DNA from: CAZTZL01 sp964617625
Lineage (GTDB): Bacteria > Zhuqueibacterota > QNDG01 > DSAB01
Assembly (NCBI GenBank): GCA_964617625.1
Contig: CAZTZL010000014.1
Coordinates: forward strand, 1-53,577
Reading direction: 5' to 3'
Length of the DNA: 53,577 nt
The notes under the pieces are model-generated. The model ran no database searches. It was not told the origin of the DNA and worked only from the letters and a program-made list of their open reading frames with translations. The position numbers and the translations under genes were made by a program. Within the stretch, counting starts at the first letter, position 1. Each line of letters opens with the position of its first letter. Below, one piece after another: positions 43,503-51,187 of the stretch.

Positions 43503-43520
43503 TTAGTTAATTACTTAAAT
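43503..43520. promoter_or_regulatory. Second operator-like site before the CxCC gene
   Basis: TTTAGTTAATTACTTAAA is palindromic at 14 of 18 positions and contains the TACTTAA half-site found at 43843-43866. It lies between the ArsR stop and the CxCC gene start. It is a weaker match than the first site. Confidence 0.3.
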
Positions 43521-43549
43521 TATTAATCAAAAAAAAGTTCTTTTGCCTC

Positions 43550-43828
43550 TTAGAAGAATAAACTTTTGATTATTTCCGGTACCTTCTTTAATTGTGTTTC
43601 GTTCACTTTGTAATGAATAAAATAACCTCGTCGTTCGCTGATTACCAAGTTTGCCTGTCTTAATATTTTTAAATGCTGCGATACAGCAGATTGCGTAATT
43701 TGAAGCCGATTGGCAAGGAAATTGACACAGAGCATGGTTTCAGCTTCATTTAACATTTTTAGAATGGTTAAACGGGTCGGGTCAGACAAAGCTTTTAACA
43801 TTTCGGAAATATCATTTATTTGATTCAT
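43550..43828 (-). CDS. ArsR/SmtB-family transcriptional regulator
   Basis: A 92-residue winged-helix repressor from the ATG at 43828. Domain features are MLKALSDPTRLTILKML, the recognition helix region QITQSAVSQHLKILRQANLV and the wing RRGYFIHYKV. The alpha-3 metal site ELCVCDL of arsenic/cadmium sensors reads MLCVNFL here, leaving one Cys as the only cysteine in the protein. A classical metal response is therefore unlikely; a redox or ligand response is possible. An ATG at 43852 lies inside a palindrome that looks like the operator, which argues for the shorter start. It probably represses itself and the downstream genes. Confidence 0.9.
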   Translation of the reverse strand: MNQINDISEMLKALSDPTRLTILKMLNEAETMLCVNFLANRLQITQSAVSQHLKILRQANLVISERRGYFIHYKVNETQLKKVPEIIKSLFF

Positions 43829-43842
43829 TGGGTATCTTCTGT

Positions 43843-43866
43843 TTAAGTACATCTTAATATACTTAA
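43843..43866. promoter_or_regulatory. Putative ArsR-family operator
   Basis: Perfect 7-base arms TTAAGTA (43843-43849) and TACTTAA (43860-43866) with a 10-base spacer, immediately upstream of the ArsR gene. Size and AT-rich arms fit ArsR/SmtB operators, and the location fits autorepression. Confidence 0.55.
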
Positions 43867-44093
43867 TAGCATCGAAGATGTCAAGTCATTTTTTGACTCG
43901 TCACTGTAAGGAAAATACAGTCTTTTGAAGAAAACAATTCTAATAAAAATCAATGATGTTTGTTTCCGGTTTTTAATTTATTGAAGATTTTACTTGTATT
44001 TTACCTGATAATTTTTCATTTTTTTATTGTACTCTAACCTTATTTTTACATTTATTTCAACGGACACATCATTAAAACAGGGAGGGAAGATCT

Positions 44094-44837
44094 ATGCAAT
44101 TCAGTAAATATGGTTACATCCTCATTGTCTGTATGATACTCTTTGCTGTGCCCATGGCTCAGGCAAGCAGTAGCGTTCAAGCGGGCGGGAATTTTACACT
44201 GGGGTTTCCCCAGGGCGAGTTCCATGAAAATGTCGATAACCTGGGGTACGGATTTTCGCTTTTCGGTTTTTATCGGGCAACCGGATCTTTTCTGAATGTT
44301 GGTCTGTCATTTAATTATCTGATTTACGGCAGTGAAACGCGGGAAGAACCCTGGAGCAAAACCATTCCCGATGTCTTTGTCGATGTGTCCACAACCAACA
44401 GCATTTTGTACGGCCATTTGATGCTTCGCATTACTCCACACTCCGGTGTTGTCCGGCCCTATATTGACGGATTGTTTGGATTCGGATATTTTTCTACCAG
44501 CACCGAAGTCAAAAATCAGGAATACGGTGGTGATGAGGATCGGACGATTGCAAAAACCAACCATTTGAAAGATACATCCCTGAATTACGGTTTCGGCGGG
44601 GGATTGCTGATCCGTGTTTTTGACGGCAGCGGAGAGAAGGAGGAAGAACTGGAAGCCGTTTCGATTCAACTGGGTATTCGATATCTCAAAGGAGGTGTGA
44701 CCCAGTATATGAAAGAGGGTTCCATAGAGATTGATGACAACAGCAATCTCCATTACGATATTCTGGAATCGGAAACCGGTATTATTACGGTTCACGTTGG
44801 TATTGCTCTGGATTTTACGTTTCCAATACCTCAATAA
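44094..44837 (+). CDS. Outer-membrane beta-barrel protein
   Basis: A 247-residue protein with a signal peptide (ILIVCMILFAVPMAQA) and repeated amphipathic strands rich in Gly and aromatic residues (VQAGGNFTLGFPQGEF, GYGFSLFGFYR, FLNVGLSFNYLIYG). The C-terminal strand VHVGIALDFTF ends in an aromatic, as barrel proteins do. The overall size suggests an eight-stranded or slightly larger barrel. GGGAGGGAAG precedes the ATG. No binding motif is visible and I assign no function. It is separate from the next gene by about 150 bases. Confidence 0.8.
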   Translation: MQFSKYGYILIVCMILFAVPMAQASSSVQAGGNFTLGFPQGEFHENVDNLGYGFSLFGFYRATGSFLNVGLSFNYLIYGSETREEPWSKTIPDVFVDVSTTNSILYGHLMLRITPHSGVVRPYIDGLFGFGYFSTSTEVKNQEYGGDEDRTIAKTNHLKDTSLNYGFGGGLLIRVFDGSGEKEEELEAVSIQLGIRYLKGGVTQYMKEGSIEIDDNSNLHYDILESETGIITVHVGIALDFTFPIPQ

Positions 44838-44986
44838 ATCAGTTATATTTTCCAATACTCTATGAGTTTTTACTCCTACAGGAAATGGACTTCATTGAGG
44901 GCAGAGTTTTCTGAGGGATTTCATCAGGAGTGAAGTTTCATGATAAACTATAAAAACCTATCATTGAAATGTAAAAGGAGGGTATC

Positions 44987-45886
44987 ATGAAAAATGTTAA
45001 ACTCAGTCATACTGGAATCATTGCTCTGCTGATGGTTTTCGGACTTTTGCTTTTTACCGGATGTCCGCCTGAAAACTATTCGAAAATCGTTTTTATGCAT
45101 CGGGAAAGCGCTGCTATCTGGGGTGACCTTTATATCATGAAATATGACGGAAGTGATTGGATACGTTTAACGGACAGTGGGTCTGATGCTTATCCAAAAT
45201 GGTCACCTGAAAAAGATCAGATCGTTTTTAATCGTAGAGTCGGCGGAGCGAGTGGTCATTGGGATATCTATAAGATCAATGCGGATGGGACCGGTCTGGA
45301 ATTGCTTGTCGGCGGACCGGCGGATGATGTTTATCCAGCATGGTCCCCGGATGGGGCCAAACTGGCCTACCAGTCCAACCGTGATGGAAGGATTGAAATG
45401 TGGATTTACGATGTCGGACATCGGTCGGAGGTTAGACTGGATATCGATCCTGCCATTACTCCGTCATTTCCGACTTGGTCACCCAATGGTGATTGGATTG
45501 CTTTCAGGGGTGTCGGCAGTCCGGCAGTGGGTGGCCATATTGGGATATGGATTGTCAGTTATCCCGGTGGTGGTGGAACATCATTTATTGCGGAAAATGG
45601 GAATCATCCGGATTGGTATAAAAAATCGAGGATAGACGGCGGTAAAATTGTTTATGATGAAGGCGGGGACATTAAAGTTATGAAGGCCGATGGCAGTGAT
45701 AAAAGGACAGTGATTCCTGGCGAATTTCCCACCTGGTCCGTCAATTTCGATGAAATTATATTCCATCGATATTATTCTTCACCCCCTGATACTGATACTG
45801 AAATTTATAAGGTGCGTGAAGACGGTACATACTTAATACAGTTAACAGATGACCTGAACATTGATGAAAGATATCCTCACTGGTGA
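44987..45886 (+). CDS. TolB-like PD40 beta-propeller lipoprotein
   Basis: A 299-residue protein with a lipobox (LLLFTGCPP), so probably a lipoprotein. It has five or six TolB/PD40 blades with the usual core pattern of a PxWSPD/G segment (PKWSPEKDQIVF, PAWSPDGAKLAYQSNRDG, PTWSPNGDWIAF) and DIYKINADGTG-type turns. Such propellers act as periplasmic binding scaffolds. No peptidase or Pal-binding domain is fused to it. AAGGAGG precedes the ATG. Fold certain, partner unknown. Confidence 0.88.
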   Translation: MKNVKLSHTGIIALLMVFGLLLFTGCPPENYSKIVFMHRESAAIWGDLYIMKYDGSDWIRLTDSGSDAYPKWSPEKDQIVFNRRVGGASGHWDIYKINADGTGLELLVGGPADDVYPAWSPDGAKLAYQSNRDGRIEMWIYDVGHRSEVRLDIDPAITPSFPTWSPNGDWIAFRGVGSPAVGGHIGIWIVSYPGGGGTSFIAENGNHPDWYKKSRIDGGKIVYDEGGDIKVMKADGSDKRTVIPGEFPTWSVNFDEIIFHRYYSSPPDTDTEIYKVREDGTYLIQLTDDLNIDERYPHW

Positions 45887-45986
45887 TTGTTTAAAAATAT
45901 ATAATCTATTTATTCGGGCCTTTCGGATGTGTTAATGTTTCGTCGAATACAATATTAAGTGTATAAAAATAGGATAGGAGAATGAT

Positions 45987-46814
45987 ATGGCAAAGAAAAC
46001 CAAACCCAAGAAAAGTCAACCCAAATCACCCAAAAGTAAAAAGAAACAGAAATCTAAAAAGGGGATACTAATTACTTCTATTATCATTATCGTGGTTGTT
46101 GTTGTGGGCGCTTTTTATCTTCTGAATAATCTCAATATGATTATTAAAATGGCCATCGAAAAGTACGGTTCTGAAGCTACCAAAACAGCCGTGCGTGTGA
46201 GCAGTGTGAAGATCAGTCTCAAGAACGGGTCCGGTGGGATTTACGGTCTTTCGATCGGGAATCCAAAAGGCTTCAAGGGGAGCTATGCTTTTTCGTTGGG
46301 TGAAGTGGGGACTGGAATCGATGTGAAATCGATTACGAAAGAAGTCAAGATAATTGACGATATTACAATCCGTGCGCCGAAAATTTATGTTGAAGTCAAT
46401 AAAGACAAGAAAAACAACCTGGAAGAAATTCAAAAGAATCTACCCGCCAGCGGTTCAAGCCAGCCCAAAGCCAAAGAGCCCAAGAAAAAGCAAAAGGGGA
46501 AAGAGCCTAAACTCATTATTCGGCATTTTCATTTTTCTCAAGCCAACATACATGCTCTGGTTGTGCCCCTTAATAAGGAATACAATCTGGATCTGCCCGG
46601 ATTTGAAATGAGGGACATCGGCGGTAAGAACGGCGCCACTCCGCCTGAGATTGCCAGACAGGTCATCGGTGAAATAACGAAGCGTGTTCTTGCTGAAGTC
46701 AGCAGAAAAGGTATTGGACAAGGTTTAGCGAAAGTCACCGATAAAGCCAAATCCGAGATTAAATCCGGGGAGAACAAGATAAAGGATAAAGCGAAAGGAT
46801 TGTTGAAAAAATGA
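45987..46814 (+). CDS. AsmA-like membrane-anchored protein
   Basis: A 275-residue protein. A very basic N-terminus (Lys/Pro/Ser-rich, residues 1-26) precedes one transmembrane helix (GILITSIIIIVVVVVGAFYLL). The domain after it (VRVSSVKISLKNGSGGIYGLSIGNPKGF) resembles the N-terminal part of AsmA/DUF748-like proteins, which are periplasmic and linked to lipid transport or envelope maintenance. A Lys-rich spacer (residues 150-175) and an amphipathic Lys/Ala C-terminus follow. GGAG precedes the ATG. The AsmA relationship is a weak inference from strand pattern. Confidence 0.75.
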   Translation: MAKKTKPKKSQPKSPKSKKKQKSKKGILITSIIIIVVVVVGAFYLLNNLNMIIKMAIEKYGSEATKTAVRVSSVKISLKNGSGGIYGLSIGNPKGFKGSYAFSLGEVGTGIDVKSITKEVKIIDDITIRAPKIYVEVNKDKKNNLEEIQKNLPASGSSQPKAKEPKKKQKGKEPKLIIRHFHFSQANIHALVVPLNKEYNLDLPGFEMRDIGGKNGATPPEIARQVIGEITKRVLAEVSRKGIGQGLAKVTDKAKSEIKSGENKIKDKAKGLLKK

Positions 46815-46825
46815 TGGTCGACAAA

Positions 46826-46862
46826 CGGGGATTCATTTAGATGAATAGACCGGGAATCCCCG
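46826..46862 (+). terminator. GC-rich hairpin after the AsmA-like gene
   Basis: CGGGGATTC (46826-46834) pairs perfectly with GAATCCCCG (46854-46862), beginning 12 bases after the stop. No T-run follows, so it may protect the 3' end or act as a Rho-independent terminator only weakly. Confidence 0.45.
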
Positions 46863-46899
46863 GGCATAATAATTGGTAATCGATTTTGGAAGGTTGTAA

Positions 46900-47038
46900 A
46901 AAGCGGGGTTGTTTGGGTCGAATAATCTTAGCAAATGAGGGGAGAGCCTAATGATGATCACCATTTGTTTTTTGCCCTTCTTATCTCCGAGAGACCCTCA
47001 CAGCCTTTTTTATTCAGAAAGATAAACAGCCCCGCTTT
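46900..47038. other. Long imperfect inverted repeat between convergent genes
   Basis: AAAGCGGGGTTGTTT (46900-46914) pairs with AAACAGCCCCGCTTT (47024-47038) at 14 of 15 positions. Inside are GGGTC/GACCC (46915-46919 with 46993-46997), AGCAAATG/CATTTGTT (46930-46937 with 46962-46969) and a near-palindrome around GATC at 46957. The whole could fold as a 139-nucleotide multi-branched RNA, act as a bidirectional terminator for the convergent genes, or be a mobile-element remnant. I could not match it to 6S, SRP, tmRNA or RNase P RNA. Confidence 0.45.
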
Positions 47039-47078
47039 ATCCAAATATTAAAATATGGTCAGAACCGATAAAATGAAC

Positions 47079-47702
47079 TCATCTGAGAGATACATAATAG
47101 TATGTATCCTGTTTTTCAAGTTTTTTATCATTAATTCCCTTTTGCAGTACGTTTTCATACAAAGGCTGGAACGAGGCTATTACTGTTTTACCTATAATAA
47201 CACTGTCGAGTGAACCGTCGGCCATCAAGTCTTTAAAGAGAAAAGTCTTGCCAAACGGTTTCTTTTCTGTAACCGCAAAGTTGTTATAAGCTTCTCCGAA
47301 CATCGGAAGATAAGTCTGCACCGAATATTTGTAATCCGGATCTTCTGTTTCGTACCACCGCGTGATTTCTCGATTTTCCAGATTGCCGTTCGACTGGGCT
47401 TTTTCTAATCCGAACTGATAGATTTGCTCGGCTTCGGCCAAAGAGAATGCACCGGTAATTACGGTGTCGATGACGCCGTCCTGATTTAAATCTTTGGCTT
47501 TCAGACGGTCTTGTTTGCCGTCATTCGAAATTAGCAGATTGTATCCTACCTTGTCCTGTAGCGTATAGCTGTAGATGGTATACGCTTGATTATTGTAATC
47601 AAAGATATAATGCTTCATCCCGTAACTCATTTTTTGAGATGAGCTGCAGTACACAAAAAGACACAGGATACAAATGGCCGCCAAGTATCTCATTCTGTTC
47701 AT
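47079..47702 (-). CDS. Hypothetical lipoprotein with EF-hand-like loops
   Basis: A 207-residue protein with a signal segment ending LFVYCSSSQ, a plausible lipobox. Two loops, KDLNQDGVIDTVI and KDLMADGSLDSVI, each resemble a calcium-binding D-x-D/x-D-G loop as in dockerin or FG-GAP/EF-hand-like proteins. The rest is aromatic and polar with no recognised domain. AAAGGAGA precedes the ATG. It lies about 200 bases downstream of the STN-TonB gene in the same direction, so it may or may not share that operon. It converges with the AsmA-like gene. Confidence 0.75.
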   Translation of the reverse strand: MNRMRYLAAICILCLFVYCSSSQKMSYGMKHYIFDYNNQAYTIYSYTLQDKVGYNLLISNDGKQDRLKAKDLNQDGVIDTVITGAFSLAEAEQIYQFGLEKAQSNGNLENREITRWYETEDPDYKYSVQTYLPMFGEAYNNFAVTEKKPFGKTFLFKDLMADGSLDSVIIGKTVIASFQPLYENVLQKGINDKKLEKQDTYYYVSLR

Positions 47703-47900
47703 GATATTCTCCTTTCTCTGATGCTGTGGAGTCGGTTTCCCTTTAAACCTTTTTTACCACTTAACCAGAAATTAAAATACATTTACACATTTTAAAGCGA
47801 AGAATAATTTGGTGAATCTGCCTCCTTTCTTTGACTCATTTTTAATTCGGATACTTTTTGGCCAAAAAGTACGCTTTTTTTAATTCTTTATTTAAAATTA

Positions 47901-48560
47901 TTATTGTGAAACCATTTTGGATACACCTGCCATGTCGGAAAATTTATAATCGAATTCCCATTCCATCCAGATCGAAACCGGTTTGTTGTTTGATAAAGCC
48001 GGCGAAAATCGCAGTTTTTGAGCATAGTCCACCGCAGCCGAATCTAGGGCAACAAATCCACTGGAAGTTTTCAGCCGGACAGAATCCACATTTCCCTGGC
48101 TATTGATCCGAAGACGCAGACAAACCAGCCCCGCAGCATTTTGCTGGATGGCCTTGGCAGGATAAACCGGCTCGGTTTTATAAATAACTTTTGGCGATTG
48201 AAAAACCTGCCTTGTTATGGTCCCCGGCTTCTTTGTCATACCGGGAATCAGGATAATCAAACCTTCAGGGAGTATTTTGTATGACAACCGGTGCTCCGGA
48301 AGAAGGTAAGTCAGGACATCCTCTAATAATCCGTTTTGTATATCATATGAAATTAGAATGTCCTCAACCAGCGGATCTCTGAATACAAAAGAGGCGGAAA
48401 TCTGTTTGGACAGCGTATTCAGCACTTCACGAAGCGGTAAGGATTTGCAGTGCAGAGTCACGGGTTCCCTGAGCAGTGTGTTCGGGGTTGCTGCTTTGAC
48501 GGACGAAATCCAGCAACAAACCATTGCTATTCCTAAAAAATGTATTCCCCGGAATTTCAT
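47901..48560 (-). CDS. STN domain fused to TonB C-terminal domain
   Basis: A 219-residue exported protein. After a signal peptide (residues 1-23) comes an STN domain (about 33-105: VTLHCKSLPLREVLNTLSKQ), the small signalling fold found at the N-terminus of TonB-dependent transducers and secretins. It is followed by a TonB C-terminal domain (about 125-205) with PVYPAKAIQQNAAGLV and FSPALSNNKPV motifs. There is no membrane anchor like that of TonB. Its ATG overlaps the FecR-like stop by four bases, so the two are coupled. It may contact FecR-like protein and an outer-membrane partner; no TonB-dependent receptor gene is nearby. Confidence 0.88.
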   Translation of the reverse strand: MKFRGIHFLGIAMVCCWISSVKAATPNTLLREPVTLHCKSLPLREVLNTLSKQISASFVFRDPLVEDILISYDIQNGLLEDVLTYLLPEHRLSYKILPEGLIILIPGMTKKPGTITRQVFQSPKVIYKTEPVYPAKAIQQNAAGLVCLRLRINSQGNVDSVRLKTSSGFVALDSAAVDYAQKLRFSPALSNNKPVSIWMEWEFDYKFSDMAGVSKMVSQ

Positions 48561-49615
48561 GATGGATCCTCTTCTGAAATACCGAAATCGACCTGACCTG
48601 CTGACCGGATCCGGTATGCTGTATTGTAGCTGAGACTGAGGGATTGGAGCACCGTGGAAAGGGGAATATTTTCAAATGAAGCTGTCAGAGTCTCGCGGCT
48701 CAGCGTATCGTTTGTTAAATTTATTTTCACTCCGTAGAATCGCTCCACTTCCTCCAAAATTTCAGACAGGGGGGTTTTTTCGAATATCAGGCGTCCTTCC
48801 ATCCATCCGATCCGGTTTTCCGCATTCACAGACTGCGGAGTTTCCGGCGGGTGCTTCTGATCGATCCGGCTCATTTGATTTTTTAAAAGATCCACACTGG
48901 TGGTGTCCCGGGAAGAGCGCATCAACCGGACATGTCCCCGCTTGACGATAACGCGTGTTTCTTCATGCCGCGCCCACACGTCGAAGGCAGTGCCGAGCAC
49001 CTGTGTGCGTGCATTTTCCGTGCAGACCAGGAAAGGTGCATTGTCCTTGATAACCGTAAAATAGGCCTCTCCTGTCAGCCGGACTTTTCTTTCTTTTGAT
49101 GAAAATTTCTTTGGGTATTGGAGCGTACTCTCGCTGTTCAGCCATACCTCGGAACCGTCCGGCAGCCGCACCATTGTCTTTTCAACCGGCTGCGTGGAAA
49201 TGGTCTGGATTCCGTGTGTATTGTAAACGATTTGGTACAATGAAAAGGCGATTACCAGAACAGCCGCTGCAGATGCGAATGCCCACCGTGCCTGGACTGA
49301 GGATGAATTCAACAGGGAACGCACCCGGTGAGAAATCGGAGGCAGCAGACCGGTCTTTTTCTTTTTTGGGAAAATGGAAAGTGATCGAGCCAGGTCACGC
49401 CATTCTGTTTGGGTATCGGGGATTTCAGGAGGCACGGTCAAACCGGTTTGCTGCCATGTTCGTCTGCAGTCTTCGTAGTATGCCCGGTTTTCTTCGGATT
49501 GGTTCAGCCAGTCGTTTAGTTCTTTTTTTTCCGGAGGAGTTAGACTGTCCGTGACTGATTTGATGCATAGCTGTTCATAGATATTTTTTAAGATTATTTT
49601 ATGCCCTGATTCCAT
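48557..49615 (-). CDS. FecR-family anti-sigma factor
   Basis: A 352-residue transmembrane regulator. An N-terminal cytoplasmic sigma-binding region (SLTPPEKKELNDWLNQSEENRAYYEDCRRTW) is followed by one helix (about 112-131) and the periplasmic FecR domain (about 140-240, VRLPDGSEVWLNSESTLQYPKKF). A C-terminal STN-like region (about 270-340, ENIPLSTVLQSLSLSYN) follows, the DUF4974-like type typical of Bacteroidota. GAAAGGAT precedes the ATG. The sigma gene lies just upstream and the STN-TonB gene overlaps downstream, so the three form one signalling unit. Confidence 0.93.
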   Translation of the reverse strand: MESGHKIILKNIYEQLCIKSVTDSLTPPEKKELNDWLNQSEENRAYYEDCRRTWQQTGLTVPPEIPDTQTEWRDLARSLSIFPKKKKTGLLPPISHRVRSLLNSSSVQARWAFASAAAVLVIAFSLYQIVYNTHGIQTISTQPVEKTMVRLPDGSEVWLNSESTLQYPKKFSSKERKVRLTGEAYFTVIKDNAPFLVCTENARTQVLGTAFDVWARHEETRVIVKRGHVRLMRSSRDTTSVDLLKNQMSRIDQKHPPETPQSVNAENRIGWMEGRLIFEKTPLSEILEEVERFYGVKINLTNDTLSRETLTASFENIPLSTVLQSLSLSYNTAYRIRSAGQVDFGISEEDPS

Positions 49616-49712
49616 GTAAATATCCTTTCAATTATCTATACGGATGAAATCCGAAAAACCCTATTTTATTTTTCAGTTGTTTACAATAAATCCCAGCAGC
49701 AATTTTTAAAGG

Positions 49713-50249
49713 CTATTTCTTGATAAAAACTTCGCGCAGTTTTTTCAGGGCCTGCGTCATCCGGCTTTCAACGGTTTTTACCGAGATGTGATCCATTCGG
49801 GCAATCTCCTGGTAGGTATAGCCTTCGTACCGGCTGAGCAGGAACACACGCCGTACCGGATCCGGGAGCGTACTGATGGCGTTCTGCAGTGTAATTTGAA
49901 GATCCGGGTCCGGGGCTTCGGTTTCCGATTGGATGCGGAGCGTATTCTGAGCCGATTTTACCGAGGATTGCCGGCGGTAGTGGTCGATGAGCAAACGGTC
50001 CGCAATGCGGAACAGGTAGGATTTGCATCCCTGATCCGGGTCCACAGTCTGGCGGTGCTGCCAGAACCGCGTGAAGACTTCCTGAACGAGATCTTTGGAC
50101 AGATCCGCGGAACGGGTCCGCGTCCAGAGAAAGGCGTACAGGGATTCGTAATAGCGGTGAAACAGGATTCGAAACGCTTCCCCGTCCGAGCTGTGAACGG
50201 CGCGGATCAATTCGGAATCGCTTTGTTTGGATTTTTTCCCCAAATGCAT
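49713..50249 (-). CDS. ECF sigma factor, FecI-like
   Basis: A 178-residue sigma-70 family factor with only region 2 (AFRILFHRYYESLYAFLWTRTRS; DLVQEVFTRFW) and region 4 (LPDPVRRVFLLSRYEGYTYQEIA; KTVESRMTQALKKLR). This layout and its partner FecR-like gene place it in the FecI-like ECF group. I use the ATG at 50249; a TTG at 50267 would add six residues. The spacing between AAAGG and this ATG is short. It reads away from the second ECF sigma gene at 50591. It should direct RNA polymerase to its own regulon, including probably this operon. Confidence 0.93.
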   Translation of the reverse strand: MHLGKKSKQSDSELIRAVHSSDGEAFRILFHRYYESLYAFLWTRTRSADLSKDLVQEVFTRFWQHRQTVDPDQGCKSYLFRIADRLLIDHYRRQSSVKSAQNTLRIQSETEAPDPDLQITLQNAISTLPDPVRRVFLLSRYEGYTYQEIARMDHISVKTVESRMTQALKKLREVFIKK

Positions 50250-50360
50250 ACGGCCTTTTGAATACAAAGCAGGATTGACTATTTTATTAAGATAGCGGAT
50301 TCATAACAGACTGTCAACTTAAAAATGCATATTATGTATTTTGGCAAATTTCTTAAAACA

Positions 50361-50462
50361 TGTCATTCTGATCCCAAAGTTTCGGGAGAAGAATCTTTCT
50401 TTTCCCAATCCCAGATGCTTCGATAGAGTTTATCCTGAGGAATCGAAGGGCTCAGAATGACA
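50361..50462. mobile_element. MITE-like palindromic element
   Basis: A 102-base segment bounded by perfect 11-base inverted repeats TGTCATTCTGA (50361-50371) and TCAGAATGACA (50452-50462). The interior has further internal pairing (TTCGATAGAG, GAGGAATCGAAGGG). Elements of this sequence style are widespread as short, non-coding, multicopy repeats in environmental genomes. No transposase is present, and no clear target duplication is seen. The rest of the 341-base gap 50250-50590 should hold the two divergent sigma-gene promoters. Confidence 0.6.
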
Positions 50463-50590
50463 CTCCTCCAAACCAACAACACAAAGAATTGTCAAAGTTT
50501 AGTTAACAAATAGAGATTAATAATTTATCGTTTTACGAACCTTTTTAAATCATTCTTCGTCTAAATAGTTGATTAAACAGGAGCCAGGGT

Positions 50591-51187
50591 TTGACGGAAG
50601 ATCGGATTTTTATTGAGCGTGCACAAAACGGCGATATGACTGCATTTCGGGAACTGGTTGAGCGATATAAACATCAAGTCTATTACCTTGCTCTAGACAT
50701 GATGTCCAATCCCCAGGATGCAGAAGATATGTCGCAGGAAGTCTTAATCAAGGCCTATCGCTATTTAAACAGCTTCCGCGGCGATGCCAAATTTAGCTCC
50801 TGGCTCTATAGAATCACGATGAATACCTGTATTGATCATCGTCGGAAAAAATCGATGAAAAGCATGATACACACACAAACATTTGATGAAAAAGAACTTC
50901 CTGAACAGGATTCCTCCAGTGAGGATACAGAAACGCATCCGGAACGAAAAACCGAAGCCAACTTAATACAAAGGCATATCGATCAAGCCCTGCAGAAGTT
51001 GACGGATAAGGAGCGTGCGATTTTTATTTTGCGCCACTATCATCAGAAGAAATTTCACGAGATTGCCAATATCCGAAAAATTACAGTAGGTAGCGCTAAA
51101 GGAACGCTTTTTCGTGCCATCCAGAAACTTCAAAAGGAACTGGCTTTCTACAAAGCCGACCTGGGATTGGAGACTGTCCATGAGTAA
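50591..51187 (+). CDS. ECF sigma factor, RpoE-like
   Basis: A 198-residue ECF sigma factor. Region 2 (MTAFRELVERYKHQVYYLAL, then EDMSQEVLIKAYRYL) and region 4 (LTDKERAIFILRHYHQKKFHEIAN; GSAKGTLFRAIQKLQKEL) are complete, joined by an acidic linker (about 90-125). Start is the TTG at 50591 with AGGAG about nine bases upstream; no ATG is available. The zinc-finger anti-sigma gene overlaps its 3' end by eight bases, so production of the pair is coupled. It forms a back-to-back arrangement with the FecI-like gene. Confidence 0.93.
   Translation: MTEDRIFIERAQNGDMTAFRELVERYKHQVYYLALDMMSNPQDAEDMSQEVLIKAYRYLNSFRGDAKFSSWLYRITMNTCIDHRRKKSMKSMIHTQTFDEKELPEQDSSSEDTETHPERKTEANLIQRHIDQALQKLTDKERAIFILRHYHQKKFHEIANIRKITVGSAKGTLFRAIQKLQKELAFYKADLGLETVHE

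Noticed and set aside
46826..46862. A riboswitch or attenuator reading of the hairpin after the AsmA-like gene
   Set aside because: It lies at the 3' end of a gene with no downstream gene on the same strand, so a 3'-end or terminator role is the simpler reading.
51114..51179. Extended N-terminus for the anti-sigma factor
   Set aside because: These 22 codons overlap the end of the sigma gene and read as an alternate frame; the ATG at 51180 gives a standard zinc-finger anti-sigma start.
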